A DNA stretch of 64,000 nt from Plutella xylostella. Its lineage: Eukaryota > Arthropoda > Insecta > Lepidoptera > Plutellidae. The stretch spans positions 8,878,501 to 8,942,500 of the forward strand of contig NC_063986.1 of assembly GCF_932276165.1 (NCBI RefSeq), in the 5' to 3' direction. Made by a program: the position numbers and the translations under genes. Position 1 is the stretch's first letter, and every line of letters starts with the position of its first letter. Under the pieces are notes generated by a model. It saw nothing but the letters and a program-made list of their open reading frames with translations. It had not been told where the DNA came from and did not search any database. Below, one piece after another: positions 10,701-20,500 of this stretch.

Positions 10701-12315
10701 GCCGAAGAAGAAAACCACCGTCATCGACCCCAATATAGGCTCCATGGTCGACAAGAAAGTACCAATAGGGTACCAACAGTCAGAGTGTGGGACCTATGTC
10801 ATTGAAGGGACAACGTCTCTTGGACCGAGAAGCTCATCGGATTATATACAAGATTGCCACTTCGTGTCGCTAGTAGCCATGTTGTTAGCCACCATGCATC
10901 CAGTAAAAACCTGGGACCAAATCATGATCGACGTCTGCCTAGAGAAGGGTCTAGAAATAGCGGACAAGGCCACCAACTTGAATATATGCGAGAAGCGTGC
11001 CCTCAGAAATGTGATCATCGATGGTAAATACATCAATCTGAATATAAAGAGGATAGAGGTTATTAATGAGAATCCAGAGAGGACGTTGGATCAGTATTTG
11101 AACGCCGTTATGCAAAGACTCCGTTACGTCATGATCAGGTTTCCTGAATGTTGTCTCGTGGTGTGTCACTCGGATGAATACTACCACTTATTTGACCCCT
11201 ACGAGTCCCCCATAGAGTCGGAATTCTACTGCGGCTCATCATACTGCCCATCGCGCGAGTCCGTGGCCTCAAATGGCAGCTCTAAAAAAGGAGATAAAAG
11301 ACCACCGAGGACACTGTTTAACGCCACTTGGTCGCTCTGTCCCACTCTAGACAACGTGCTCTATAGGATACGGACTGTAGTGTCGCCTGAAACAGTAGAA
11401 GAGCCAGAGTTTTACAACTTCGAACTGACGTCAGTGAAAGCCCTTCCCAAATACTCGGCACTAAACTGTAAACTGAGCCCTATGTTTAAAGCAGATGTCA
11501 ACCCGAACGCACCCTACCTCCGCCCGAAGAAGCGGTGCCCTCGGATTGACGAGAAACTGTACTGGTTGTGTTCCGACGGCGTTCCGTGGTCGAGGATGAA
11601 TACGGAAAACAGCATCGGCTGCCCGCGCCGCTCACCCCCAGCGGTATGGAACGACTGGGATATAGAAGTCCCTGGAGATCTCTACTCTGTCTGGGGATCG
11701 CTACACCCCAACCACGACAAGTATGTTGAAAGTCACCGCGGCACGCAGTATCTAGCTACTTGCGTGGTCGCGCTCGCCTTCACTAAAGTCTGTAGACTCA
11801 GCGCGTGGACCGGCCGCCTCATCGACGGTATAGTTGACGCAGGGGACCACTACCACCAGCGATGCCTGGAGTGTGTTGGAGAAGAACCAAATACGGAACT
11901 AACCCTTGAGGTGCTACCGAAAACCTTCGAACTGTACCCGTACTCCTTCAAAGTTAAATTCGAACAGGTCATCTTTGGATTCATGTACAATAAGCTGCAA
12001 GATAGGTATAATTTAAGTGCGGCTCTTGAGTACTTCTTCGAAGCACACGACACTGGTATACTTGTTTCTCCGAGCAAGAATCTCGGGTTCGGAAAAATTG
12101 CTGCGTCATACTTCATGTTCGATTGTCAAAGCTTTGGAGTTCCCCTGTTTTCGCCTGACCAAGGAGTGGCGTACATGTTGAAATGTGAGAGTCTCAATAG
12201 GTTAATTTACTGTATGACGATGACGTTAAATGTGAGGAAGCATGGTCAGGTGTTCCATTTGTACAGGGTAAATATACGCGTTCAGAGTAAAAAAGACAAT
12301 GAAAATCAACAGTAA
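1775..12315 (+). CDS. Large multi-domain protein with tandem inactive peptidase-like repeats (5' end uncertain)
   Basis: Coding exons in phase: 1775-1872, 2332-2467, 2889-3810, 4080-4280, 5636-5762, 6952-7070 or 7491-7621, 7934-7957 (8-codon microexon), 8298-8447, 9140-9589, 9944-10200, 10536-12315; about 1,420 residues visible. An open frame continues back to an ATG at 1659, so the true start may be there or further upstream. Five diverged copies of one domain can be seen. Each ends in an aromatic-rich strand plus FD or YD: CYYIFDPAGR (about 2926), YYMYDPYPR (3613), YYMYDASP (10090), YYHLFDPYES (11179), YFMFDCQSFG (12109). Four have an earlier helix such as GTQYLATCVVALAF (11730), followed by a TW or AW and a GD/GxELY-type turn. 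This layout resembles OTU/herpes-tegument-type cysteine peptidases (GxQC...W...FDSH), but the His is always replaced and the Cys mostly so. Function unknown; a binding or scaffold role is inference. Between domains 2 and 3 lies an acidic, Gly/Pro-rich linker. Confidence 0.8.
2700..2806. repeat. Interspersed repeat fragment in intron
   Basis: CATCATCATTATCATCACG followed by GCTGGGGCACGGGTCTCCTT and AATGAAGGAGGGGTTT matches the left part of the repeat at 22405-22480. It lies in the intron before exon 2889 of the repeat-domain gene and contributes nothing to coding. Confidence 0.65.
4422..4505 (+). CDS. Duplicate of the 3' part of exon 4080-4280 (candidate cassette exon)
   Basis: An AG acceptor at 4420-4421 and a GTGAG donor at 4506 bound 84 bases (28 codons), phase 0 at both ends, so inclusion would keep the frame. 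Codons 6-28 encode the same residues as the end of the preceding exon (GVADVDDDVWSKPSTAKIS plus GAAA). Six codons differ and all six changes are synonymous. Whether it is spliced into mRNA is unknown; the acceptor has a weak pyrimidine tract. Confidence 0.45.
4641..5240. mobile_element. MITE with GCCGGCTCCA terminal inverted repeats
   Basis: Starts GCCGGCTCCACACGTTGG and ends CCAACGTATGGAGCCGGC. The interior is full of CCAACG/CGTTGG words in both orientations and has no transposase frame. It sits in an intron between two copies of a roughly 70-base intron segment (about 4565-4634 and 5385-5453), so it lies inside or at the edge of a local duplication. Confidence 0.8.
6100..6288 (+). other. 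Small cysteine-containing open frame in intron (doubtful)
   Basis: A 62-codon frame in the 5763-6951 intron has the cysteine pattern HCDC, RICKK, LCGEC, and an ATTAATAAAG about 20 bases after the stop. Splice sites are not evident and it resembles no family I recognise. It may be a chance frame or a retroelement remnant. Confidence 0.15.
6770..7335. repeat. Inverted and direct repeats flanking the first of two alternative exons
   Basis: The intron segment at about 6775-6868 (containing GGGTATATAGCTACCGGCGG) is the reverse complement of about 7058-7145, which spans the end of exon 6952-7070 and its donor (CCGCCGGTAGCTATATACCC). A further direct copy of the left arm lies at about 7240-7330. 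A second pair, 6575-6640 and about 7168-7245, is also inverted (CCGCCAATGCAACGATACC against GGTATCGTTGCATTGGCGG). Confidence 0.75.
6952..7070 (+). CDS. Linker exon of the repeat-domain gene, copy A
   Basis: Follows ATTCCAG and precedes GTAGCT. Its 119 bases join exon 5636-5762 (ending in phase 1) and encode an Asp/Pro/Glu-rich linker beginning VDLDSPTVSATQIVPPWP. Copy B at 7491-7621 encodes the same peptide. Both are 2 mod 3, so using both in one mRNA would shift the frame; only one at a time is compatible. Confidence 0.6.
7491..7621 (+). CDS. Linker exon of the repeat-domain gene, copy B
   Basis: Follows ATTCCAG and precedes GTATGT, 131 bases. The 40 codons shared with copy A differ at 10 codons, all synonymous; copy B has four extra prolines at its end. 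Its GTATGT donor is nearer the usual consensus than the GTAGCT of copy A, so B may be the major form. Confidence 0.65.
8686..8758 (+). pseudogene. Decayed partial copy of exon 8298-8447
   Basis: This segment repeats the 3' half of the preceding exon, including its GT donor (GAGCCAGAG followed by GTCAGT). Ten codons for ARLAEERRRA are kept with only synonymous changes. A 2-base deletion after them then shifts the frame into the proline-coding stretch. No acceptor is obvious. Confidence 0.6.
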
Positions 12316-12319
12316 TAAA
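12314..12319 (+). terminator. AATAAA overlapping the stop codon of the repeat-domain gene
   Basis: The stop TAA is at 12313-12315 and the hexamer AATAAA starts inside it. No other AATAAA follows closely, so the 3' UTR is probably only a few tens of bases. Confidence 0.6.
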
Positions 12320-13245
12320 GTATATTGTTAATGTATATTTTTTGTTTCATTTTATTTCGTAGTTATCATTATAGTCGATTAAATTTGGTACTTACTGATA
12401 TTTGCTATTGAGCAACCCTCTCAAATGAATCCATCCTAGCCCTGAACTGAAAAGTAGTTCAACTTTTTATCTTAAAATTTCCATTAATAAAAAGCTGGAA
12501 CTAGTACACATAAAGTAAGACTGACTGATAGATAGTAGGTATATTAGCCATTTTATTATATCGCGAACAGATAAAGAAACGATTTGAAAATGGCGGCTGA
12601 TCAGTGGGAGTAAGAAGGCTACACACAGCATACGACAGAGCGTTATAGCTGTATCTGTACACCTCATCACCATAGTCATAGACTAGAATATTCATAAATA
12701 GTCATTATCTTGAGCTGGAGCCATAAGACAGGCACATTCAAACCAAGGAAGACAGTGCTCTCGGCCAAGAGATTCAAAGTGACTATTGGTTGGGTAAACT
12801 CAATAAAAGATTATAAAGACTATAAATTGTTCTATCTTGACCAGGACTCATCATCATTACATCATGTGGAAAGAATTAAAGAATAATGATAGATGAATTT
12901 TGAAATCTAGATAGATAGAAAGCTTTTTTGATATTTATTTTCTCACCTATCATTTGAAATTAATTTCCAATTAAATTCAATTTATTGCTCTTAGGAAGCC
13001 TTACAAAGTTCCATCTTCCTATAATTAATTAGATAGAATTGCCTATTTTTCCAGGATGATGACCTCATGTTGTAATCAGACAAATTTTGTTTACTTTGTA
13101 GATAACAAGATTTTGTTAACGGGTTGAGTTCCTATCCCAATCAAAAGCGAGGCAAATTAAATTGTAGTAACCAGATACTTTTATTACTATTAAACTAATT
13201 TAAAGCAAGCAGATAAAAAAAGAAAGCAATTTTTTAAAATGTTAT
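12320..13245. other. AT-rich spacer between convergent genes
   Basis: No coding signal. About 12560-12650 holds a fragment (GATTTGAAAATGGCGGCTGA then GTGGGAGTAAGAAGG) related to the element pieces at 31230-31335 and 33300-33480, so it is probably transposon-derived. Confidence 0.5.
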
Positions 13246-13251
13246 TTTATT
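13246..13251 (-). terminator. AATAAA of the p23 gene
   Basis: AATAAA on the minus strand, 59 bases after the p23 stop codon; the first good polyadenylation signal downstream. Confidence 0.6.
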
Positions 13252-13309
13252 AACTGTAAAAACCTTAACATAATGTACTGTCGATGTTATTCTATCACTA
13301 CCAAAGGTA

Positions 13310-13816
13310 TTATTCAAGATCGGGTAAGTTGTCATCATCAGAGTCATCATCCAGGTCGTCAAAGGACGGTTTGTCAGCCTTGTCGCCCGCGCCCGCGCCG
13401 CCCATGGACCGGAGCATCTCCTCGATGTCCATGTTGCCGCCGCCGCCGCCGCCACCGCTCTCCTCCTCTTCGTCGTCCTCATCCACCCACTTATTGAAGT
13501 CTATCTTCAGCCAGTGAGGCTTCTTCTTGTCCTTCGTGAGGTTGGGCCAGTGCGGCGCGTCCTTCTTCTCCTTCCTCAGCACCATCTCTATACAGCGGCC
13601 CTTGTTGCCAAACGTGCTGCTCTCGGGCACGATGGCATCGTAAACCTGGATCTTTACCTCGTAAGTTTTCTTGTCAGGCGACGCTGCTTTGAAGTAAACT
13701 GAGTCTTTCTCTATTTTAATGATAGGGTCTGTCGTTTCGACGTTAAACGTGAGTAATACCTCGTCCTTCCGCTGAGCCCATAGAACTGCCGGTGGGGTTA
13801 CAATGTCGTTCGCCAT
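13310..13816 (-). CDS. p23 / PTGES3-type Hsp90 co-chaperone
   Basis: One unbroken 168-residue frame starting MANDIVTPPAVLWAQRKDEV. The CS domain (about residues 1-110) binds the closed Hsp90 dimer and slows ATP hydrolysis in client maturation. Visible family marks are PPAVLWAQR at the start, WPNLTKDKKKPHWLKIDFN with the WL.IDFN..W motif, an acidic tail with a Gly run and the EEMLRSMGG segment, and a DLPDLE-like end (NLPDLE). Cytosolic. The ATG at 13816 is preferred over an in-frame ATG nine codons upstream because it has a good AAAATGG context and matches the family length. Vertebrate p23 genes are split, so the intronless coding region is notable. Upstream lies a heat-shock type promoter (14304-14590) pointing at this gene. 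Confidence 0.93.
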   Translation of the reverse strand: MANDIVTPPAVLWAQRKDEVLLTFNVETTDPIIKIEKDSVYFKAASPDKKTYEVKIQVYDAIVPESSTFGNKGRCIEMVLRKEKKDAPHWPNLTKDKKKPHWLKIDFNKWVDEDDEEEESGGGGGGGNMDIEEMLRSMGGAGAGDKADKPSFDDLDDDSDDDNLPDLE

Positions 13817-13817
13817 T

Positions 13818-14030
13818 TTATTTGTCGATAATATTTTTATCACAAACTAAAAGGCGGTCTCCAAGTAACACAATTGATCTAACTAGGTCGTACGCTATAG
13901 TATATTCACAATTAGATCTATGCAGAATAGAATATTCACCGCAGCACAAAAACCACCTCGTTTCATTTGCCGATCGTTTATGGAACTTTGGTGTTGCCAT
14001 AAAAAAGACAATTAAATTATACCAAATCAA
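13818..14030 (-). other. Upstream open frame ending just before the p23 start
   Basis: A 70-residue frame in the presumed 5' leader; its TAA lies one base before the p23 ATG. A possible 5' UTR intron (GTGAGT at about 14083 down to TTTTAG at about 13847) would remove most of it. It resembles no protein family, so it is leader sequence rather than a gene. Confidence 0.4.
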
Positions 14031-14191
14031 GCTAGGCTGGCTGAGCTGAAATCAAGAGGTGTGAGTGTTTCGACACGACTCACAACTAACACGAATGCCG
14101 GGTGGTACGAATTCAAAGAAAACACCAGTATTAATTTTCACTATTCACCTCGAGTGTCTCTGGAGTTGTTCACTGTTCGAGCTTTCTATTA

Positions 14192-14284
14192 GAACTGAAC
14201 TGTTCGACTGTCACTATTGAACTGAACTGTTCGACTGTTACTATTGAACTGAACTGTTCGACTGTTACTATTGAACTGAACTTA
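14192..14284. repeat. About 27-base tandem repeat in the p23 leader
   Basis: Three full units and a partial one of ACTGAACTGTTCGACTG plus TTACTATTGA, right at the predicted start of transcription. On the minus strand the leader would begin near AAGTTCAGTTCAATAG. Confidence 0.75.
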
Positions 14285-14303
14285 ATGTGCGCCGGACACC
14301 TCG

Positions 14304-14590
14304 TTTTATATAGGCCGGCGAGCGATCTTCCCGAAAGTTCCAGAGATACTCGAGGTCACACTATTTATTATTATTATTACTAAGTAGGTATAAACAATCC
14401 ATACTTATCTACTAACTATAAGTACCTAACTTAGCATCTAGAAAGTTCGCGGACGTTGTGGAACATTCCCTTACTATTGTTCTAGAAGCTTCCAGACTTT
14501 TGTAGATCTATTGAATCTATACTTATCTTTCTAGAACATTATCGAAACTACTGGAAAGTGATGGAATGTTCCAGAACCTTCACGAATGAT
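14304..14590 (-). promoter_or_regulatory. Heat-shock promoter: TATA box plus several heat-shock elements
   Basis: On the minus strand TATATAAAA lies at 14304-14312, with transcription expected near 14282. Heat-shock elements (alternating GAA and TTC at 5-base steps) follow upstream. At 14328-14340 TTC-GAA-TTC is perfect. At 14441-14450 GAA-TTC is followed by GGA. At 14461-14468 there is GAA-TTC, and at 14480-14492 TTC-GAA-TTC. At 14529-14546 there is TTC-GAA-TTa-GAA. At 14564-14586 there is a perfect five-unit GAA-TTC-GAA-TTC-GAA. HSF trimers are known to bind such arrays. The only gene downstream in this direction is p23. Confidence 0.85.
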
Positions 14591-14599
14591 CTATTTGAT

Positions 14600-17543
14600 C
14601 TAGCGATTGTCGCGAACAAGAGGATATGTACAAAGATTCCACAAGAGAGAGCCACGTACAGGAACTTCACCCCCTATCAGAATAGAATAGAATATACCAA
14701 ATGGACTCTTGTTTTACTGGTGTTTTACCCACTTTTTTATAGATTTATGATGATGACCTTATGTTGTAATCAACCAATTTTATCAGGAGCATTTTATCTC
14801 CGATTGAATTTATTATACTGACTATCTGGGGATAAGAGGACGTCTACCAAGCCCACATTTTGATAATAGATTATTATATAAAAAGTTGTGAAAAAATACT
14901 AATTTAGAATATTTTTTGTTGGGCTTGCAACACTGTTCTGTCAAATTCATCGTCGCTGCAGCAATGATAGATTCGTTCCGTTTTACGGGGACTCTTGCTT
15001 TTCTAATATAGGTAAATGTAATTGGTATGAAGTTGTTTTTTTTATGAAGCAATTCATTAAAATATAATTACTAACTTAGTCAAAAAATGACGATGCAAAT
15101 ATTGTACTTTGTACTTAAGATTAAATAATACCTGCCTGCCTGGATATATATTTTCTATGTATAACGAAACGTAATATATCTAGAATATTCCTACCCAGCC
15201 TTCGAACTGAATTTAAATTTTATTCGGGTAGCTCGGTACTCGGTAGGCAGGTACCTACCTACACGACGATTAAATACAGGATGGGTGAACTTATTCCTAA
15301 TTATATTTAATGCATTAGTGTAGAATATATTGGATACCTACCTACATATCACAGGATGCTTACTTGTAACTAGCAACATGCCCCTCCTTAGAACCCGTAG
15401 TACATTATTGTAATAAATAATATATGGTCATACGTCCATGGACGTTTGATGCACTTTCGAAATGCAAAAGTTTTTTGGCGTAGATAATTAATGTATGTTC
15501 ATGGTATTTTTAAACTCTGAGAATACTATGAGAAATCTCTGAAAATTGATTTGCCTATTTTAGTTAACTTTAAAGAGAAAAGAGTTGGAATAAAACATAC
15601 TATATTTTTATGATATTTTATTACGGTTCTATTGCTGTATCTACTTGGATCTATTAGATAAAATCTGAATTGATATTAAAACTAATTTTGACGCGGATCT
15701 ATTGAAAAATAAAACGAAAGGAAAGATACAAGTTAGGGTACATTAGGTTAACCTACCGAAAAACCTCCTATTCCTACCAAATATTTTTGGTAAAACAGAG
15801 GTATACCACTGTCACTCTGCTTCAATAAATATCTCCTAGTAAATCTATTTCTAAAAATGGACTCACATTAAATATTATTGCTCTTTACCAAAGGAGCTTT
15901 TAAATTTTAATAGCAGTTACTAAGATATTTTTTTAATATAAAGAAGTGAATTTGCATTTACTTAACACATAATATGCAACATAATTAAGTATATGAAATA
16001 TAAGTGTTTTAAATTGTTAGTATTTATTTCAGTATTAGTGCAGTTTGTTTAAATATGAAACACCAGGCACGGCACAGGACAGTCAAAAATCACAGCTTAA
16101 ACTCTAACCTATCATAAGACACTAATATTTTATTGTAAATATATTGAAATATTGGAAGATTTTGTGTTAACAGTATTTACATATGGTGATAATTGATAAA
16201 TGTTTAAAGTGCAACTAAAATACATAATAAAAAATGAGTTACAGCAATACATGACAGTTAATATAAATATTATACTTAATAGAATTATACATGATTTATT
16301 TATTGTATATTAAATATACATAAACGAAAACAACTTATATCAAACTTAATATACTATCCGTGCGAATAAAGAATTAACTGGAAAATGGTGTACGACCTCT
16401 CGCTACACCTCTCTATCTCACTGTTATTACTTAATGATTTAGGTATACTCTATCCCACTTATGTAACCGCCGCAATTTTGTTAAGGTTTATTTATTCACA
16501 CGACACGGGAGAAATTTGGGACTGTATTACACTAAGTAAAGTCAATTAAATTTACCTTCTTTATTATTATGTAATTACCATTTTTGGACGCTCAAAAATA
16601 CCCGTAATTAGTAACTAAATGCACAACGAATGCCACCTTGTATATTTTAAAACTTCATAAAATTAAATACAAGTGTACCCAGTTGACTAGAAGCTAATAG
16701 GTGAGCAATTAGACAGTATACTTTGTATACTGTCTAATTGCACATAATGTCGAATAAATAGTGTAGCATTCCCATGAAATCTATAGTTTGAATGGACATC
16801 AATAGGTTACTGTACCTGTATTGTAATAATAATTTAATTAATTAGGATAATATTGCTACAAGTTTCTAGCCTTTAGGGAACGATTCAAATGCAAACATGA
16901 ACTAACTAGCTACATCTTAGTTTACTTTTGATAGTAAACAGCTAATCAGACATAACAATAAATTCCAAGTGACATAGTGCAATAACACTATAATATTTTG
17001 CTGAAGTTTTAAAAAGGTTAAGCACTTATTATGGCAATGTTTTTGTTGGTAAATACCACCGGATTATCTTTAAAATGATTATACCGACATCAATCAGTCA
17101 CTATAACTATTTAAGACAAATAATTTAGCTCTTTAACCGCATCCGCAATCTAAAATGGGCTTAAGTGGATCACCCATATCTAGGATTTTATCTATGAATT
17201 ATTTTGGCTTCGTCTCACTGGTATACAGTTACATTCTCGAAGTTGTCAACTGCTGACGCTTACCAGATACTAGAAAACTCCAAAACCGCAGAGGCATCAA
17301 GAGGTTTGGCGCGATCTCGCTTGGCCTTTAATAATTCAGGACGTAGGGACCTTTATCTATCCTCGGTGATGCAGGGTAAAGCGTATATGCGTTAAGAACC
17401 AGCTAATGGTGCGAGCTACGCGGCTCGGCTGTTTTTCTTTCTCTCTATTAACCTGAGTATTGACAGCCGCCACTTTGGTCAACTTCCGAGAATTTATCTG
17501 TATCTTAAATTACGTATGCGGACACCCACGATTAATTGACAAT
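14600..17543. other. Intergenic stretch, partly likely 3' UTR of the PDCD2-like gene
   Basis: Very AT-rich, with no convincing coding frame. At 16707-16742 there is an inverted repeat (GCAATTAGACAGTATAC and its complement). About 16385-16490 carries a fragment of the element also seen near 33430. The PDCD2-like 3' UTR must start at 17543 and run leftwards, but its end cannot be fixed. Confidence 0.4.
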
Positions 17544-20500
17544 TTAGATCTCCGGTTGTACAATCACAGTTTCTGTTACAATCGCGTCACCCGGCTTCCA
17601 GCAACTCTGGGCGCACGTGAAGACTAGGACGGAGAGAAAGTGCAAGTGAGAGAGCGATACGTTCGTCGGGAGTATTCGGAGGGCGTCAGCAAAGTTCGGC
17701 AGGAGCTGCAGCTCGCATATGAGGCGGGAACCGCAGCGGTGGCAGATGGTCGGGAGGCTCGCGTCCGGTGAGTGGGGGCTGGAGGGCAGCGGCGCTCCTA
17801 GCAGGGGACGCTCGTCTCGGGTGTATCTGGAAAATATTAATACGCCACTTAAAACTTAAGAAAGAAAACTTAAGGGCAATGGGATATGGATCCCAAATGG
17901 GAGATTTTCAACCATAGACAAACAACCTCAAGGACCAAATTGTATAACATTATCGTATCTTTATGACGGGGGCAATATGTTTTTATAATTATCATGTATT
18001 ATTAACTATTATGTTGTATACTACAATAGAGAAAAATACTAAGTGAATGCAATTTAAGCATAAAATATAATTTAACATTTTCCAGTGTATAATTCCCGGA
18101 TAGACCGCACGCCCCTAGGCGTAACATTAATGACAAGAAAATTTTCCGTACGCCTGTAGACGTATTTTTTTGCTATGATTTTTTTAGCATCATTTAGTCG
18201 TCACCCCTACCTCAGTATCTGCCCCGGGTTCTCCCTCAGCCGGGTGACGAAGGCGTGGAACATGGCGTCTCCGTGCAGCGGCGCCGCTTCTTCATACACC
18301 TCCTCGCCGCCGCCGCCGCCGCCGCCCGCCGCGTCGCCGGCTGCCACCACTTCCATCTCTGAGGGAGAATACAGAGTGGTTATTAGATATAACATGCGGC
18401 ACACGTAGATTTCGGCTTAGTATACCCTTTTTGCAACATCCTGTAGAATGAGCCGCGTTTCGACTTACCATTTTTTTACAGTCTGCATTAGTCTCATGAA
18501 ATTAACATTGCTTACACGATGCTTATTAATTACACAATACCAATATTTTTTTATACAAAACAAATTAGGTATTTACGCACATAAATTAGTCTACTGATTC
18601 ATCAGCACCCAAAACAAGCGTACGACTTATGATGATGTCAAGGCCACACGCTCTACAAAAGGACATACCGATAAATAAGGACAAAACCATACGTAATGCT
18701 AATAAAGGCGAAAGTGTGAGTTTGTCCTTGGTTCATGCGACGCAACGTAAATGCGATGTATTTTTTTTTGTGAGGATAGTTGGTGGTTGGTTGGTGGTAG
18801 TTGGTGTGTTAGTTATACATGGCTATCCCGGTAGGATAACCATGAGCCGAGAGATTCCCCCTACAGTACTTAGTTGTAGTTGGTTATTAATATAGCTAGT
18901 AATATTGTTCATATAGCAAAAATGTTGGAATCTACTGAAGCCAGACCGACTGACCTACATTTAGATTAGTCTTAAGAATGTTACCTGTGTAACTTTTTAT
19001 CCCTGAATCCTCACTACAAACCTCTTTAAACACGCAGCTTACAATGCTACAATAGGTTCCAATGAAGCCACTCACCATTCTCCCTTCTGTACTTATTGAG
19101 CAACTCGGTGACCTTGTCGTCATGCGCACTTGCCCGCTTCACCTCTTCCTCTACGTAGATGAACTTGGGAGCGAACTGCAGGGAGCCGCTGATGAGGCGA
19201 CCGCGCAGGTCGGGCGGTAGCTCAGCTGTCTGGAATATAGAGTTTAATGGTTGTATGAGTAGGGGTTCTTTTGGATTGAGGTATCGGCAAAATCAACAAC
19301 AATAAAAAGACTTGCTGTCAGCGTAAAGTGGGTGATAGACTAGACGTATAAAAAAATAATGTACTCCTAGCCGAATTTCGACTACGGCGGCCAATCTCAA
19401 TTGAGATCAGCCATCTACGCAGGAGTAGATTATAGTGCCCAAGTGTGTGCGCAGTACACAGGAGCACTCTCTGTTCCATCACTCTCATAACCCAATGGGA
19501 CGGATTGACCGACACGACTGGAGAGAGCTAGGCGCAGGACCGACTGCTTTACATGCCCATCCGACAGCATGGATCGTTTCACTGTTTCGGACAACAGGTG
19601 ATCAGCCTTCTATGTCCTAACCAAACTTAGAACCACAATTTAGAAACACAAATTGATGGTCCCACCCGGGAATCGAACCCAGGACCTCTGGGTCATGAAG
19701 CGAAGCTTCTACCACTAGACCACAGAGGCAGGCAAACGAGTATTTCGACGACCTTTTTTTGCTCTTTTCTCACCTTAAATTCGTGTACTTAAGAACATAA
19801 ACTTCTTATTATAAATTCTTTGCACATAAAAACATAGTACAAAGGCGAACTTAATGCTAGTAGTTCTTCAAGCTATACTTACGTCTATATCCCATTTAAG
19901 AGAGGAATACCGAGAAATACTTTGCAGGATTGCGTGAAATACACTTTATGTCAAATGCCCTCAGTGAATGAGGATATAGCAGAGGATAGGGAAAAATGGT
20001 GTCACATCTTTAGCAAAAGAAGCAATTCTCCTTCACCAACTAGCTAATCCTTTAACTACAATAACTAGCTATAGTCATCAATACTCAGAGAATAATACTG
20101 ACCTGATGCAGCAGAGTCTCCAGGTCGTTGTTGGGGGCGGTCGGCGTGTCCACGGTCACCAGCCCGGGCTCATCACCTCCTTCCAGCTCAGCCGCGGCTA
20201 CTGGCGCCCCGATCGCTCCTACTGCACCTGGGGTAGTAGTGTGGTGGTATTAGAAGTTTACTGGTGGTAGTGGCTTAGTATTCATTTTGTAGATTTCATG
20301 AATATAATATTTGTTCCTATATTTATTGTAAATATTAGAACTATTTATACATTTCTAAAAGGTTGTAAACCCATAAATATAATCAGTATACATAATTTTA
20401 ATTTAAATTAATTATGGAGCAGAGCAGTCTATTAATTTTGTAATAATATACCTAAATGTAAAAAAGAATAAAATGACCGGTAACAAAGATAAAGTTTGAC

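Noticed and set aside
13273..13702. Plus-strand Ser/Pro/Arg-rich frames over p23
   Set aside because: Antisense shadows of the Asp/Gly-rich p23 tail.
14192..14284. CRISPR-like direct repeats
   Set aside because: About 27-base units directly abut without unique spacers; this is a tandem repeat in a eukaryotic leader.
19659..19733. tRNA gene on the minus strand
   Set aside because: A-box and B-box are present, but the stems are imperfect and the sequence continues into a SINE body.
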